Shown: positions 36,272 to 50,546 of the stretch, one piece after another
Numbering within the stretch: the stretch's first letter is position 1
Layout of the letters: each line of letters starts with the position of its first letter
Source of the DNA: Ricinus communis
Taxonomy: Eukaryota > Streptophyta > Magnoliopsida > Malpighiales > Euphorbiaceae
Direction of reading: 5' to 3'
Assembly: GCF_019578655.1 (NCBI RefSeq)
Contig: NC_063259.1
Coordinates: 6,622,001-6,686,000, forward strand
Length of the DNA stretch: 64,000 bases
Made by a program: the position numbers and the translations under genes
Notes under the pieces: generated by a model
The model's database searches: none
What the model was told of the DNA's origin: nothing
Seen by the model: only the letters and a program-made list of their open reading frames with translations

Positions 36272-37090
36272 TGATAGGAAATCATCATCTTAGCAACCAT
36301 ACATCCCAATAACTAATGAGTTATGATACATATGGAATGTAAGAAAACACCCTCCCATCAAGATGATTCCAAAACCCAAGGATCTCCTCAAGTGAAGTTA
36401 GGGAAAACTAGTTCCAACAATGAAACTAGCACTTGAATTCAACAATAAAAGCCACAAACCAAGTATGATTTGATAAGTTAAGAATCAAACACAAGATTTT
36501 GGTTAGAGAACGCCACAAACTATAAAAATAGTTTCATAAGTTCAAAGTTCATGCAAGAACTTAAGCAAAGACACTCATAAAGAGCAAACAAAGATTATCA
36601 TTCATTAATTCTATATTTACAAATGGATGTCTTTTGAGCTTTCCCACGTTTTCCCCTTTATTTCTCCTTAAAACTCATTAAAAGTGGTTGTTTCTACATT
36701 GATGTCACTTATTTTTTAACTCCCAAATGACAACTAATTATGTGCATCCATTTTGTAACTCCAAATTATGACTAATCATGTGCATCCATTTTGTAACTTT
36801 AAATGACAACTAATCACACCATAACTTAAGAAAACTTAATAAAAATAAAAAAGGCTTCAAATTTATTTTATTGGACCTAAGAGTTCAGCCCAAACTATTG
36901 CACTAAATTGATGATTTTGATTCCTTTTTGCAATCCTAAACCTTGGGCTGAACCTTGTTGTATTTGAACACTCCAAATGTCTTTAATTAAGCCCAACAAA
37001 GCTTCTTGCATCCTTTTGAACTTGGATCTTGTCATTGGACCTCCTTAAAAGCTTAAAGTATCATTTGCAATTCTTGTCTTTATTGCATCA
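36272..37090 (-). repeat. 5' LTR of the gypsy element
   Basis: 819 bp, tgataggaaatcatcatc...tattgcatca. Compared with 30271-31097 it has lost ~45 bp near 36610-36625 and gained a tandem duplication around atgtgcatccattttgtaac (36741-36800). Because the LTRs are identical at insertion, this divergence indicates age. Confidence 0.93.
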
Positions 37091-40000
37091 TAGTATATTT
37101 ATCAATATAAGAAAATAACCCCGTAAAATGTGTTTATTTTTAAAATTGAGAAAACAACCCCATAATAGTGCTAATAATTTAATATGAGAAAATGACCCTA
37201 TAAAATTAGTATATTTATCAATATAAGAAAATAACCCTATAAAACATGTATATTTATTAATATGAGAAAACAACCCTGTAAAAGTAGTGTAATTGCAAGT
37301 CTAGGAAAACAGCCTTATAGAAGGAGTAAATTTTTTAATATTAGAAAACAACCTCGTAAGAGGGGCATATTTATAAATATTAGAAAATAACCTCATGATA
37401 CGGGAAGATTTACCAATCAGAGAAAATAACCTCGTAATTTTGGTATATTAGTGAGTATGAGAAAATAACCCTTTAAATGGGTTAATTTTATAATATGAAA
37501 GGGGTATATTTGTCAATATAAGAAAATAACCCCGTAAAACACGTATATTTATCGATTTAAGAAAACAACCCCATAATAGTGCTAATAATTTAATATAAAA
37601 AAGACCTCGTAAAAGTGGTATATTTATTAATATAATAAAATAATCTCGTAAAACGTGTATATTTATGAATCTAAGAAAATAACGTCGTAAAAATAGTGTA
37701 ATTGCGAGTCTAAGAAAACAGCCTCGTAGATGGGTAAATTTTTTAATATGAGAAAACAACCCCGTAAAAGTGGTATATTTGTCAATATAAGAAAATAACT
37801 CCCTAAAATGTGTATATTTAGGAATTTGAGAAAATAACCCCATTATATTGCTAATAATTTAATATGAGAAAACGACACCGTAAAAGTGGTATATTTATCA
37901 ATATAAGAAAATAACCCTGTAAAAGGTGTATATTTATAAATCTGAGAAAATAACCCCGTAAAAGTAGTATAATTGCGAGTCTAAAAACACAGCCTCGTAG
38001 AAGGGGTAAATTTTTTAATATGAGAAAACAATCCCGGTAGGAGGGGTATATTTATAAATATTAGAGAATAATCCTATAATACGGTGATATTTATAAATCT
38101 GAGAAAATACCCCCGTAATTGTGGTATATTTGTAAGTATGAGAGAACAAGCCCTTAAGTGGATTAATTTTATAATAGGAGAAAACTACTCCGTAAAAGGA
38201 GTATATTTGTCCATATAAGAAAATAACCCCGTAAAACTTGTATATTTTTGAATTTGATAAAATAACCCCATTATAGTGCTAATAATTTAATATGAAAAAT
38301 GACCCCGTAAAAATGGTATATTTAACAAATATAAGAAATAACCTCGTAAAACGTGTATGTTTATGAATTTGAAAAAATAACCCCGTAAAAATAGTGTAAT
38401 TATGAGTCCAAGAAAACAGCCTCGAAGGAGTAAATTTATAAATATTAGAGAACAACCCGTAATATGGTGATATTTATAAATTTGAGAAACTAATGCCATA
38501 ATTTTGGTATATTTGTGAGTATGAGAAACCAACCCCTTAAATGGGTTAATTTTATAATATGAGAAAACAACCCCGTAAGAGGGGTATATTTATAAATATT
38601 AAAAAATAATCCCGTAATACAGTGATATTTATGAATCTGAGAAAATAACTACGTAATTGTGGTATATTTATGAGTATGAGAAAACAACCCCTTAAATGGA
38701 TTAATTTTATAATATGAGAAAACAACTCCGTAAAAGAAGTATATTTGTCAATATAAGAAAATAACCCCGTAAAATGTGTATATTTTTTAATTTGAAAAAA
38801 CAACTCCATAATAGTACTAATAATTTAATATGAGAAAACGACTCCGTAAAAGTGGTATATTTCTCAATATTAAGAAAAGAACTCTGTAAAAGGTGTATAT
38901 TTATGAATGTGAGAAAACAACCCTGTAAAAGTAGTGTAATTGCCAGTCTAAGAAAACAACCTCGTAGAAGGGGTAAATTTTTTAATATGACATAAAAACC
39001 CCGTAATGCAGGAATATTTATGAATATTAGAAATTAACTCTGTGATTTTGGTATATCTGTGAGTATGAGAAAACAATCCCTTAAATTGTTTAATTTTATA
39101 ATATGAGAAATTAATCCCATAAAAAGGGTATATTTAATATAAGAATCTCGTAAAACGTGTAAATTTATGAATTTGAGAAAATAACCCCGTATAACATGTA
39201 TACTTATGAATATGAGAATACAACCCCGTAAATGTAGTGTAATTGCGAGACTAAGAAAACAGTCTTGTAGAAGGGGTAAATTTCTTAATATAAGAAAACA
39301 ACCACGTAAAAGGGGTATATTTATAAATATTATAAAATAACCCCTTAATACGAGGATATTTATCAATCCGAGAAAATAACCACGTAATTTTGGTATATTT
39401 GTGAGTATGAGAAAACAACCCCGTAAAAGGAGTATATTTGTCAATATAAGAAAATAATACCAGTAAAACATGTAAATTTTTAATTTTGAGAAAAGAACCC
39501 CATAAAACATGTATATTTCTGAATATCAGAAAACAATCCCATAAAAGTAGTGTAATTGCGAGAGTAAGAAAATATCCTCGTCGAAGGGGTAAATTTTTTA
39601 ATATGAGAAAACAACCGCGTAAGAGGAGTATATTTATAAATATTATAGCACAACCCCGTAATACAGTGATATTTATGAATCTTAGTAAATAACCCCGTAA
39701 TTTTGGTATGTTTCTGAGTATGAGAAAACAACCCCTTAAATGAGTTAGCCTTATAATATAAGAAACCAACCCCGTAAAAGGGGTATATTTGTCAATATGA
39801 GAAAATGATCCCGTAAAAATGGTATAATTATCAATAAAAGAAAATAACCCCATAAAACTTGTATATTTATGAATCTGAGAAAACAATCCCGTAAAAGTAG
39901 TGTAATTGTGAATGTAAGAAAACAGCCTCGTAGAAGAGGTAAATTTCTTAATATGAGAAGACAACCCTATAAGAGGGGTATATTTATAAATATTAGAAAA

Positions 40001-40221
40001 CAATCCCGTAATACGGGAGAATTTAACAATCGGAGAAAATAACCCTGTAATTTTTGTATATTTTTGAGTATGAGAAAATAACCCCGTTAAAGGGGTATAT
40101 TTGTCAATATAAGAATATAACTCCATAAAATGTGTATATTTATCAATTTGAGAAAACAACCCGATAATAGTGCTAATAATCTAGTATGAGAATACGACAC
40201 CGTAAATGTGGTATATTTATC

Positions 40222-41565
40222 AATATTAAGAAAATAACTCTGTAAAAGGTGTATATTTATGAATATGGGAAAACAACCCCGTAAAAGTAGTATGATTGTC
40301 AGTCTAAGAAAATAGCCTCGTAGAAGGGGTAAATTTTTTAATACGAGACAACAACCCCATAATACAGGAATATTTATGGATCTGAGAAATAACTCCGTAA
40401 TTGTGGTATATTTTTTAGTATGAGAAAACAATCCTTGAAATGGGTTAACTTTATAATATGACAAAACAACACCGTAAAAGGAGTAGATTTATCAATATAA
40501 GAAAATAAGCCTCTAAAACGTCTATTTTTATGAATTTAAGAAAACAATCCATAATAATGATAATAATTTAATATGAGAAAATGATATTGTAAAAGTGGTA
40601 TATTTATCAATATAAAAAAATAACCTCGTAAAACGTTATATTTATGAATCTGAGAAAACAACAATGTAAAAGTAATGTAATTGCGAGTCTAAGAAAACAG
40701 CCTCGAAGAAGGGATAAGTTTTTTAATATGAAAAAACAACCATGTAAGAGGGGTATATTTATAAATTGTAGAAAACAACCTCGTATACGGGGATATTTAT
40801 CAATCCAAGAAAATAACCCTGTAATTTTGGTATTTTGTGAGTATGAGAAAACAATCCCTTAAATGGGTCAATTTTATAATATGAGAAATCTACCCCTTAA
40901 AAAGGATATGTTTGTCAATATAAGAAAATAAACCCGTAAAACCTGTAAATTTATGAATATAAGAAAACAACCCCGTAAAACATGTATATTTATGAATCTC
41001 ATAAAACAACCCAGTAAAAGTAGTGTAATTGCAAGTCTAAGAAGTCAGCCTTGTAGAAAGGATAAATTTTTTAATATGAGAAAACAACCCCGTAAGAGGG
41101 GCATATTTATAAATATTACAAAACAACCCCGTAACATGAGGATATTTATCAATCCAAGAAAATAACCACGTAATTTTGGTATATTTGTGAGTATGAGAAA
41201 ACAACCTCTTAAATGGGTTAATTTTATAATATGAGAAAATAACTCCATAAAAGGGGTATATTTGTTAATATAAGAAAATAGCCCTGTAAAATGTGTATAT
41301 TTATCAATTTGAGAAAGCAATCCCATAATAGTACTAATAATTTAATATGAGAAAACGATCCAGTAAAAATGGTATATGATCAATATAAGATAATAACCCC
41401 GTAAAATATGTATATTTATGAATCTAAGAAAACAATCCCGTAAAAGTAGTGTAATTGCGAGTCTAAAAAGCAGCCTCGTAGAAGGGATAAATTTTTTAAT
41501 ATGAGAAAACAACCCCGTAAGATGGATATATTTATAAATATTACAAACAACTCCGTAATACAGTT
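40222..41565 (+). repeat. Segmental duplication, first member (offset ~1.95 kb)
   Basis: Shares unusual variants with 42171-43517: taagcctctaaaacgtct and atccataataatgataat near 40507-40562, gtaaaagtaatgtaattg near 40670, and an odd shortened class-J monomer (ggtatatgatcaatataag, ~41370). The offset is 1949-1953 bp, with a non-duplicated piece between the members. Confidence 0.8.
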
Positions 41566-42170
41566 ATATTTATGAATCTGAGAAAATAACCACGTAATTG
41601 TGGTATATTTATGAGTATGAGAAAACAACCCCTTCAATGGATTAATTTTATAATATGAGAAAACAATCCTGTAAAAGTTCTCATACAACCCCGTAAAAGG
41701 ATTTTATTTGTCAATATAAGAAAATAACCCCGTAAAATGTGTATATTTTTGAATTTGAGAAAACAACCCCATAATAGTGCTAATAATTTAATATGAGAAA
41801 ACGACCCCGTAAAAGTGTTATATTTGTCAATATTAAGAAGATAACTCCATAAAAGGTTATATTCATGAATATGAGAAAATAGCCCAATAAAAGTAGTGTA
41901 ATTGCCAGTCTAAGAAAACAGCCTCGTAGAAGGGGTAAATTTTTTAACATGAGATAACAACCCCGTAATACAGGAAGATTTATGAATGTCAGAAAATAGC
42001 CCCGTAATAGTGGTGTATTTGTGAGAATGAGAAAACAACCCCTTAAATGGGATAATTTTATAATATGAGAAAACAACCCCGTAAAAAAGGTATATTTGTC
42101 AATATAAGAAAATAAAAATATGTATATTTATCAATTTGAGAAAACAACACTATAATAGTGCTAATAATTT

Positions 42171-43517
42171 AATATTAAAAAAATAACTCCGTAAAAGGTG
42201 TATATTTATGAATATGGGAAAACAACCCCATAAAAGTAGTATAATTGTCAGTCTAAGAAAATAGCCTCGTAGAAGCGGTAAATTTTTTAATATGAGACAA
42301 CAACCCCGTAATACGGGAATATTTATGAATCTGAGAAAATAACCTCGTAATTGTGGTATATTTATGAGTATGAGAAAACAACCCCTTAAATGGGTTAACT
42401 TTATAATATGACAAAACAACCCCGTAAAAGGAGTAGATTTGTTAATATAAGAAAATAAGCCTCTTAAACGTCTATTTTTATGAATTTAAGAAAACAATCC
42501 ATAATAATGATAATAATTTAATATAAGAAAAACGACACTGTAAAAGTGGTATATTTATCGATATAAGAAAATAACCCCATAAAACGTGTATATTTATGAT
42601 TATGAGAAAACAATAATGTAAAAGTAATGTAATTGCGAGTCGAAGAAAACAACATCGAGAAGGGATAAGTTTTTTAATATGAGAAAACAACCATGTAAGA
42701 GGGGTATGTTTATAAATTGTAGAAAACAACCTCGTAATATGGGGATATTTATCAATCCAAGAAAATAACCCCGTAATTTTGGTATATTTATGAGTATGAG
42801 AAAACAACCCCTTAAATGGGTTAATTTTATAATATGAGAAATCAACCCCTTAAAAAGGGTATGTTTGTCAATATAAGAAAATAACCCCGTAAAACTTGTA
42901 AATTTATGAATATGAGAAAACAACCCCGTAAAACATGTATATTTATGAATCTCATAAAACAACCCAGTAAAAGTAGTGTAATTGCAAGTCTAAGAAGTCA
43001 GCCTTGTAGAAAGGATAAATTTTTTAATATGAGAAAACAACCCCGTAATAGGGGTATATTTATAAATATTACAAAACGACCCCGCAATACGAAGATATTT
43101 ATCAATCCAAGAAAATAACCAAGTAATTTTGGTATATTTGTGAGTATGAGAATACAACCCCTTAAATGAGATAATTTTATAATATGAGAAGACAACTCTG
43201 TAAAAGGGGTATATTTGTTAATATAAGAAAAGAACCCTGTAAAACGTGTATATTTATCAATTTGAGAAAACAATCCCATAATAGTACTAATAATTTAATA
43301 TGAGGAAACGACCCCGTAAAAATGGTATGTGATCAATATAAGATAATAACCCCATAAAAGGTGTATATTTATGAATCTATGAAAATAATCTCGTAAAAGT
43401 AGTGTAATTGCGAGTCTAAAAAAACAGCCTCGTAGAAGGGATAAAATTTTTAATATGAGAAAACAACCCCGTAAGATGGATATATTTATAAATATTACAA
43501 AACAAACCCGTAATACC
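42171..43517 (+). repeat. Segmental duplication, second member
   Basis: Partner of 40222-41565. The same diagnostic variants occur in the same order, including taagcctcttaaacgtct near 42461 and ggtatgtgatcaatataag near 43323. A third short relative, with the gtaatgtaattg and tttataaattgtagaaaac variants, lies at about 53896-54060. Confidence 0.8.
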
Positions 43518-46500
43518 GAAATATTTATGAAGCTCAGAAAATAACCCCGTAATTGTGGTATATTTGTGAGTATGAGAAAACAACCACTTAAATGGGTTAA
43601 TTTTATAATATGAGAAAATAACCCTGTAAAAGGGGTAGATTTATCAATATAAGAAAATAATCCTGTAAAACGTGTATATTTATGAATTTGAGAAAACAAC
43701 CCATAATATTGCTAATAATCTAATATAAGAAAACTACACTATAAAAGTGGTATATTTATCAATATAAGAAAACAATCCCATAAAATGTGTATATTTATGA
43801 ATCTGAAAAAACAACCCCGTAAAAGTAATGTTTGCTGGTCTAAGAAAACAGCCTTGAAGAAGGGGTAAATTTTTTAATATGAAAAAAAACCACGTAATAG
43901 GGGTATATTTATCAATACGGGAATATTATCAATCCAAGAAATTAACCTCGTAATTTTGGTATATTTGTGAGTATGAGAAAACAACCCCTAAATGGGTTAA
44001 TTTTATAATATGAGAAATCAACCCCGTAAAACGGGTATATTTGTCAATATAAGAAAATAACCCTGTAAAATGTATAAATTTATGATTTGATAAATTAACC
44101 CTGTAAAACATGTATATTTATGAATCTCATAAAACAACCCCATAAAAGTAGTATAATTACGAGTCTAAAAAAACAACCTCACAGAAAGGGTAAATTTTTT
44201 AATATGAGAAAATAACAATGTAAGAGGGGTATTTTTATAAATATTAGAAAAGAACCTCGTACTACGGGAATATTTATCAATCCAAAAAAATAACCCTGTA
44301 ATTTTGGTATATATTTGAGTATGAGAAAACAACCCCTTAAATGGGTTAATTTTATAATATGAGAAAACAACCCCGTAAAAGGGGTATATCTGTTAATATA
44401 AGAAAATAACCCTGTAAAATGTGTATATTTATGAATCTGAGAAAACAACCCTGAAAAAATAGTGTAATTGTGAGTCTAAGAAAACAGCCTTGTAGAAGGG
44501 GTAAATTTTTTAATATGAGAAAGCAACCACGTAAGAGGGGTATATTTATAAATATTAGAAAGCAACCCCGTAATATGGGGATATTTATCAATCCGAGAAG
44601 ATAACCACGTAATTTTGCTATATATGTGAGTATGAGAAAATAACCCCTTAAATGGGTTAGTTTTATAATATGAGAAAACAACCCCGTAAAAGGGGTATAT
44701 CTGTTAATATAAAAAAATAACCCCGTAAAACGTATATATTTATCAATTTGAGAAAACAATCCCATAATAGTGCTAATAATTTAATATGAGAAAAAGACCC
44801 CGTAAAATGTATATATTTATCAATATAAGAAATAACCCCATAAAACGTGTATATTTATGAATCTAAGAAAACAACCCCGTAAAAGTAGTGTAATTGCCAG
44901 TCTAAGAAATTAGCCTCGTAGAAGGGGTAGACATTTTAATATGAGATAACAACCCCGTAATACGGAAATATTTATGAATGTGAGAAAATAACCCTGTAAT
45001 TGTAGTATATTTGTGAGTATGGGATAATCTTATAATATGAGAAAATAACCTCGTAAAAGGTGTGGATTCGTCAATATAAGAAAATAACCCCGTAAAATGT
45101 GTATATTTATGAATTTTAAAAAATAACCCATAATATTGCTAATAATTTAATATGATAAAATGACACTGTAAAAGTGGTATATTTATTAATATAAGAAAAT
45201 AACCCTGTAAAACATATATATTTATGAATATGAGAAAACAACCCCGTAAAGGTAGTGTAATTGCGAGTCTAGGAAAACAGCCTCGAAGAAGGGTAAATTT
45301 TTTAATATAAGAAAACAACCACGTACTGGGGGTATATTTATATATAGTAGAAAACAATATCGTAATACAGGAATATTTATCAATCCAAGAAAATAACCAC
45401 GTAATTTTGGTGTATTTGTGAGTATGAGAAAACAACACCTTAAATGGGTTAATTTTATAATATGAGAAATCAACCTGGTAAAAGGAGTATATTTATCAAT
45501 ATAAGTAAATAACCTCGTAGAACGTGTAAATTTATAAATTTGATAAATTACCCCCGTAAAACATATATATTTATGAATCTGAGAAAATGACCCCGTAAAA
45601 GTAGTGTAATTGCGAGTCTAAGAAAACAGTCTTGTAGAAGGGATAAATTTTTTAATATGAGAAAGCAACCACGTAAGAGGGGTATATTTATAAATATTAG
45701 ACAACAACCATCCATAATACGAGGATATTAATCAATCCGAGAAAATAACCAGATAATTTTGCTATATTTATGAGAATTAGAAAACAACCCCTTGAATAGG
45801 TTAATTTTATAATATGAGAAAACAACCCTGTAAAAGTGATATATCTATTAATATAAGAAAATAACCCCGTAAAACGTGTATATTTATAAATTTGAGAAAA
45901 TAATCCCATAATAGTGCTAATAATTTAATATGAGAAAACGACCCAGTAAAAGTGGTATATTTATCAATATAAGAAAATAACCCCGTAAAATGTGTATATT
46001 TATGAATTAAGAAAATAACCCCGTAAAAATAGAGTAATTGCGAGTGTAAAAAAGCAGCCTCGTAGAAGGGGTAAATTTTTTAATATGAGAAAATAACCTC
46101 CAAAAAGTAGTATATTTATCAATATTACGAAACAACGCCGTAATACGGTGATATATATGAATTTGAGAAAATAACCACGTAATTGTGGTATATTTGTAAG
46201 TTTGAGAAAATAACCCATTAAATGGATTAATTTTGTAATATGAGAAAACAACCCCGTAAAAGGGGTAGATTTGTCAATATAAGAAAATAACCTCGTAAAA
46301 CGTGTACATTTTTGAATTTGAGAAAACTACCCCATAATATTGCTAATAATTTAATATGAGAAAACGACCCCGTAAAAGTGGTATATTTATCAATAAAAAA
46401 ATAACCCGTAAAACGTGTATATTTATAAATTTGTGAAAACAACCCCATGAAAGTAGTGTAATTGAGAGTGTAAGAAAACAACCTCGTAGAAGGGGTAAAT

Positions 46501-48290
46501 TTTTTAATATGAGAGAATAGCCTTGTAACAGGGGTGTATTTATAAATATTAGAAAATAATCTCGTAATTCGGTGATATTAATCAACTGGAAAAAATAATC
46601 CCATAATTTTGGTATATTTGTGAGTATGAGAAAACAACCCCTTAAATGGATTAATTTTATAATACGAGAAAACAATCCCGTAAAAGGTTTAGATTTGTTA
46701 ATATAAGAAAATAACCCCGTAAAACATGTATATTTATGAATTTGAGAAAACAACCTTATAATATTGCTAATAATTTAATATGAGAAAATGACCCCGTAAA
46801 AGTGGTATATTTATATCAATATAAGAAAATAACTCTGTAAAACGTGTATATTTATGGATCTAAGAAAATAACCCCATAAAAGTAGCGTAATTGCTAGTCT
46901 AAGAAAACAGCCCCGTAGAAAGGGTAAATTTTTTAATATGAGAAAACAACCCCGTGAGAGGGGCATATTTATAATTATTAGAAAAAACCTCGTAATATGG
47001 GGATATTTATCGATCGGAGAAAATAATCCCACAATTTTGTTATATTTGTGAGTATGAGAAAACAACTCCCTAAATGAATTAATTTTATAATATGATAAAA
47101 TAACCCGGTAAAATGGGTATATTTGTCAATATAAGAAAATAATCCCGTAAAACATATATATTTATGAATTTGAGAAAATAACTCCAAAATAGTGGTCATA
47201 ATTTAATAAGAGAAAATAACCCGGAAAAAGTGGTATATTTATCAATATGAGAAAATAACCCCTTAGAATGTGTATATTTGTGAATCTTAGAAAATAACCA
47301 AGTAAAAGTAGTGTAATTGCGAGTCAAAATAACAGCCTCGTAGAAGGGATAAATTTTTTAATATGAGAAATCGACCCCGAAGGAGGGGTATATTTATAAA
47401 TATTAGAAAATAACCCTGTAAAACGGGGATATTTATCAATCGGAGAAAACAACCCTATAATTTTCGTATATTTGTGAGTCTGAGAAAACAACCCCGTAAA
47501 AGGAGAATATTTGTAAATATAAGAAAATAACTCCGTAAAACGTGTATATTTATCAATTTAAGAAAATAACCCTATAATAGTGCTAATAATTTAATATGAC
47601 AAAACAACCCCGTAAAAGTGGTATGTTTATTAATATTTAGAAAGTAACTTTGTAAAGGGTGTAAATTTATGAATATAACAAAACAACCCCGTAAAAGTAG
47701 TGTAATTGACGAGTCTAAGAAAACAGCCTTGTAAAAGGGGTAAGGTTTTTAATATGAGATAACAACCCCGTAGTACGGGAATATTTATGAATCCGAGAGA
47801 ATAACCCTGAAATTTTAGTATATTTTTTAGTATGAGAAATCAACCCCTTAAATGGGTTAATTTTATAATATGAGAAAATAATCCCATAAAATGGGTATAT
47901 TTATCAATATAAAAAAATAACTCCGTAAAATGTGTATACTTATCAATTTGAAAAAATAATCCCATAATAGTACCAATAACTTAATTTGAGAAAACGATCC
48001 CATTAAAGTGGTATATTTATAGTACAAGAAAATAACTCCGTAAAACGTGTATATTTATCAATCTGAGAAAACGACGCCGTAAAAGTAGTGTCATTTTGCG
48101 AGTCTAAAAAAAGCCTAGAAGAAGGGGTAAATTTTTAATATTAGAAAATAACCACGTAAGAGAGGGGTATTTATAAATATTAGAAAACACCTCCTAATAC
48201 GAGGATATTTATCAATCAAATAAAATAACCTTGTAACTTTTATATATTTGTCAGTATGAGAAAACAACCCCTTAAATGGGTTAATTTTAT

Positions 48291-49418
48291 AATACGAGAA
48301 ATCAAGCTCGTAAAAGGGGTATATTTATCAATATAAGAAAATAACCCCGTAAAATGTGTAAATTTATGAATTTGAGAAAATAACCCCGTAAAACATGTAT
48401 ATTTATGAATTTGAAAAAGCAACCCCGTAAAAGTAGTGTAATTGCGAATCTAAGAAAACAGCCTTGAAGAATGGATAAATTTTTTAAAATGAGAGAACAA
48501 CCACATAAAAGATGTATATTTATAAATATTAGAAAAAAAATCCCATAATACGGGATATCTATCAATCCGAAAAAATAAGTATGTAATTTTGGTATATTTG
48601 TGAGTATGAGAAAACAATCCCTTTAATGGGCTAATTTTATAATATGAAAAAAAACCCCGTAAAACGTGGATATTTATCAATTTGAGAATACAACCCCATA
48701 ATAGTGCTAATAATTTAATATGAGAAAACGACCCCGTAAAAGTGTTATATTTATCAATATAAGAAAATAACCCCATAAAACGTGTATATTTAGGAATATA
48801 AGAAAACAGAACCGTAAAAGTAGTATAATTGCCAATCTAAGAAAACAGCCTCAAAGAAGGGGTAAATTTTTTAATATGAGAAAATAACCACGTAAGAACG
48901 TTATATTTATAAATATTAGAAAACAACCCCGTAATACGTGGATATTTATCAAGCAAAGAAAATAACCCTGTAATTTTGGTATATTTATGGGTATGAGAAA
49001 ATAACCCCGTAAAAGAGAAATATTTGTCAATATAAGAAAATAACTCCGTAAAATGTGTATATTTATCAATTTTAGAAAACAACACGATAATAGTGGAAAT
49101 AATTTAATATGAGAAATCGACCTTGTAAAAGTGGTATGTTTATCAATATTAAGAAAATAACTTTGGTAAACGTGTATATTTATGAATTTGAGAAACCAAC
49201 CTCGTAAAAGTAGTGTAATTGCCACTCTAAGAAAACAGCCTCGTAGAAGGGATAAATTTTTTAATGTGAGAAAACAACCACGTAAGAGGGGTATATTTAT
49301 AAATATTAGAAAACAACCCTGTAATATGTGGATGTTTATCAATCGGAGAAATTAACCTTGTAATTTTAGTATATTTGTGAGTATGAGAAAATAAACCCTT
49401 AAATGGGTTAATTTTATA
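48291..49418 (+). repeat. 1128-bp tandem duplication, first copy
   Basis: Starts at aatacgagaaatcaagctcg and repeats from 49419 with the same start. Shared rare variants include cagaaccgtaaaagtag, gaacgttatatttataaat and ataactttggtaaac. The copies differ at few positions. Confidence 0.87.
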
Positions 49419-50546
49419 ATACGAGAAATCAAGCTCGTAAAAGGGGTATATTTGTCAATATAAGAAAATAACCCCGTAAAATGTGTAAATTTATGAATTT
49501 GAGAAAATAACCCCGTAAAACATGTATATTTATGAATCTGAATAAGCAACCCCGTAAAAGTAGTGTAATTGCGAATCTAAAAAAACAGCCTTGAAGAAGG
49601 GGTAAATTTTTTAATATGAGAAAACAACCACATAAAAGGTGTATATTTATAAATATTAGAAAAAAATCGCATAATACGGGATATCTATCAATCCGAAAAA
49701 ATAAGTACGTAATTTTAGTATATTTGTGAGTATGATAAAACAATCCCTTTAATGGGCTAATTTTAAAATATGAAAAAAACCCCGTAAAACGTGGATATTT
49801 ATCAATTTGAGAAAACAACCCCATAATAGTGCTAATAATTTAATATGAGAAAACGACCCCGTAAAAGTGTTATATTTATCAATATAAGAAAATAACCCCA
49901 TAAAACGTGTATATTTAGGAATATAAGAAAACAGAACCGTAAAAGTAGTATAATTGCCAATCTAAGAAAACAGCCTCGAAGAAGGGGTAAATTTTTTAAT
50001 ATGAGAAAACAACCACGTAAGAACGTTATATTTATAAATATTAGAAAACAACCCCGTAATACGTGGATATTTATCAAGCAAAGAAAATAACTCTGTAATT
50101 TTGGTATATTTATGGGTATGAGAAAACAACCCCGTAAAAGGGAAATATTTCTCAATATAAGAAAATAACTCCGTAAAATGGGTATATTTATCAATTTTAG
50201 AAAATAACCCGATAATAGTGGAAATAATTTAATATGAGAAATCGACCTCGTAAAAGTGGTATGTTTATCAATATTAAGAAAATAACTTTGGTAAACATGT
50301 ATATTTATGAATTTGAGAAACCAACTTCGTAAAAGTAGTGTAATTGCCACTCTAAGAACATAGCCTCGTAGAAGGGATAAATTTTTTAATGTGAGAAAAC
50401 AACCACGTAAGAGGGGTATATTTATATATATTAGAAAACAACCCCGTAATATGTGGATATTTATCAATCGGAGAAATTAACCTTGTAATTTTGGTATATT
50501 TGTGAGTATGAGAAAATAACCCCTTAAATGGGTTAGTTTTATAATA
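49419..50546 (+). repeat. 1128-bp tandem duplication, second copy
   Basis: Direct head-to-tail copy of 48291-49418, ending where class-F and class-G monomers of ordinary sequence resume (~50546). Confidence 0.85.

Larger units (their letters stand above)
30271..37090 (-). mobile_element. Ty3/gypsy LTR retrotransposon, decayed, CRM-like
   Basis: Complete 6.8-kb element on the minus strand: 5' LTR 36272-37090, tRNA-iMet primer site, ~600-nt leader, Gag, aspartic protease, RT, RNase H, integrase, polypurine tract, 3' LTR 30271-31097. The order protease-RT-RNaseH-integrase is Ty3/gypsy. Two features resemble the CRM group of chromoviruses, from my knowledge of the family: LTRs beginning TGAT, and a polyprotein whose C-terminus runs into the 3' LTR with no classical chromodomain. 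Coding capacity is lost through at least seven in-frame stops and several frameshifts. The LTRs differ by substitutions and two sizeable indels, so the insertion is not recent. Gypsy assignment is firm; CRM assignment is moderate. Confidence 0.9.
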
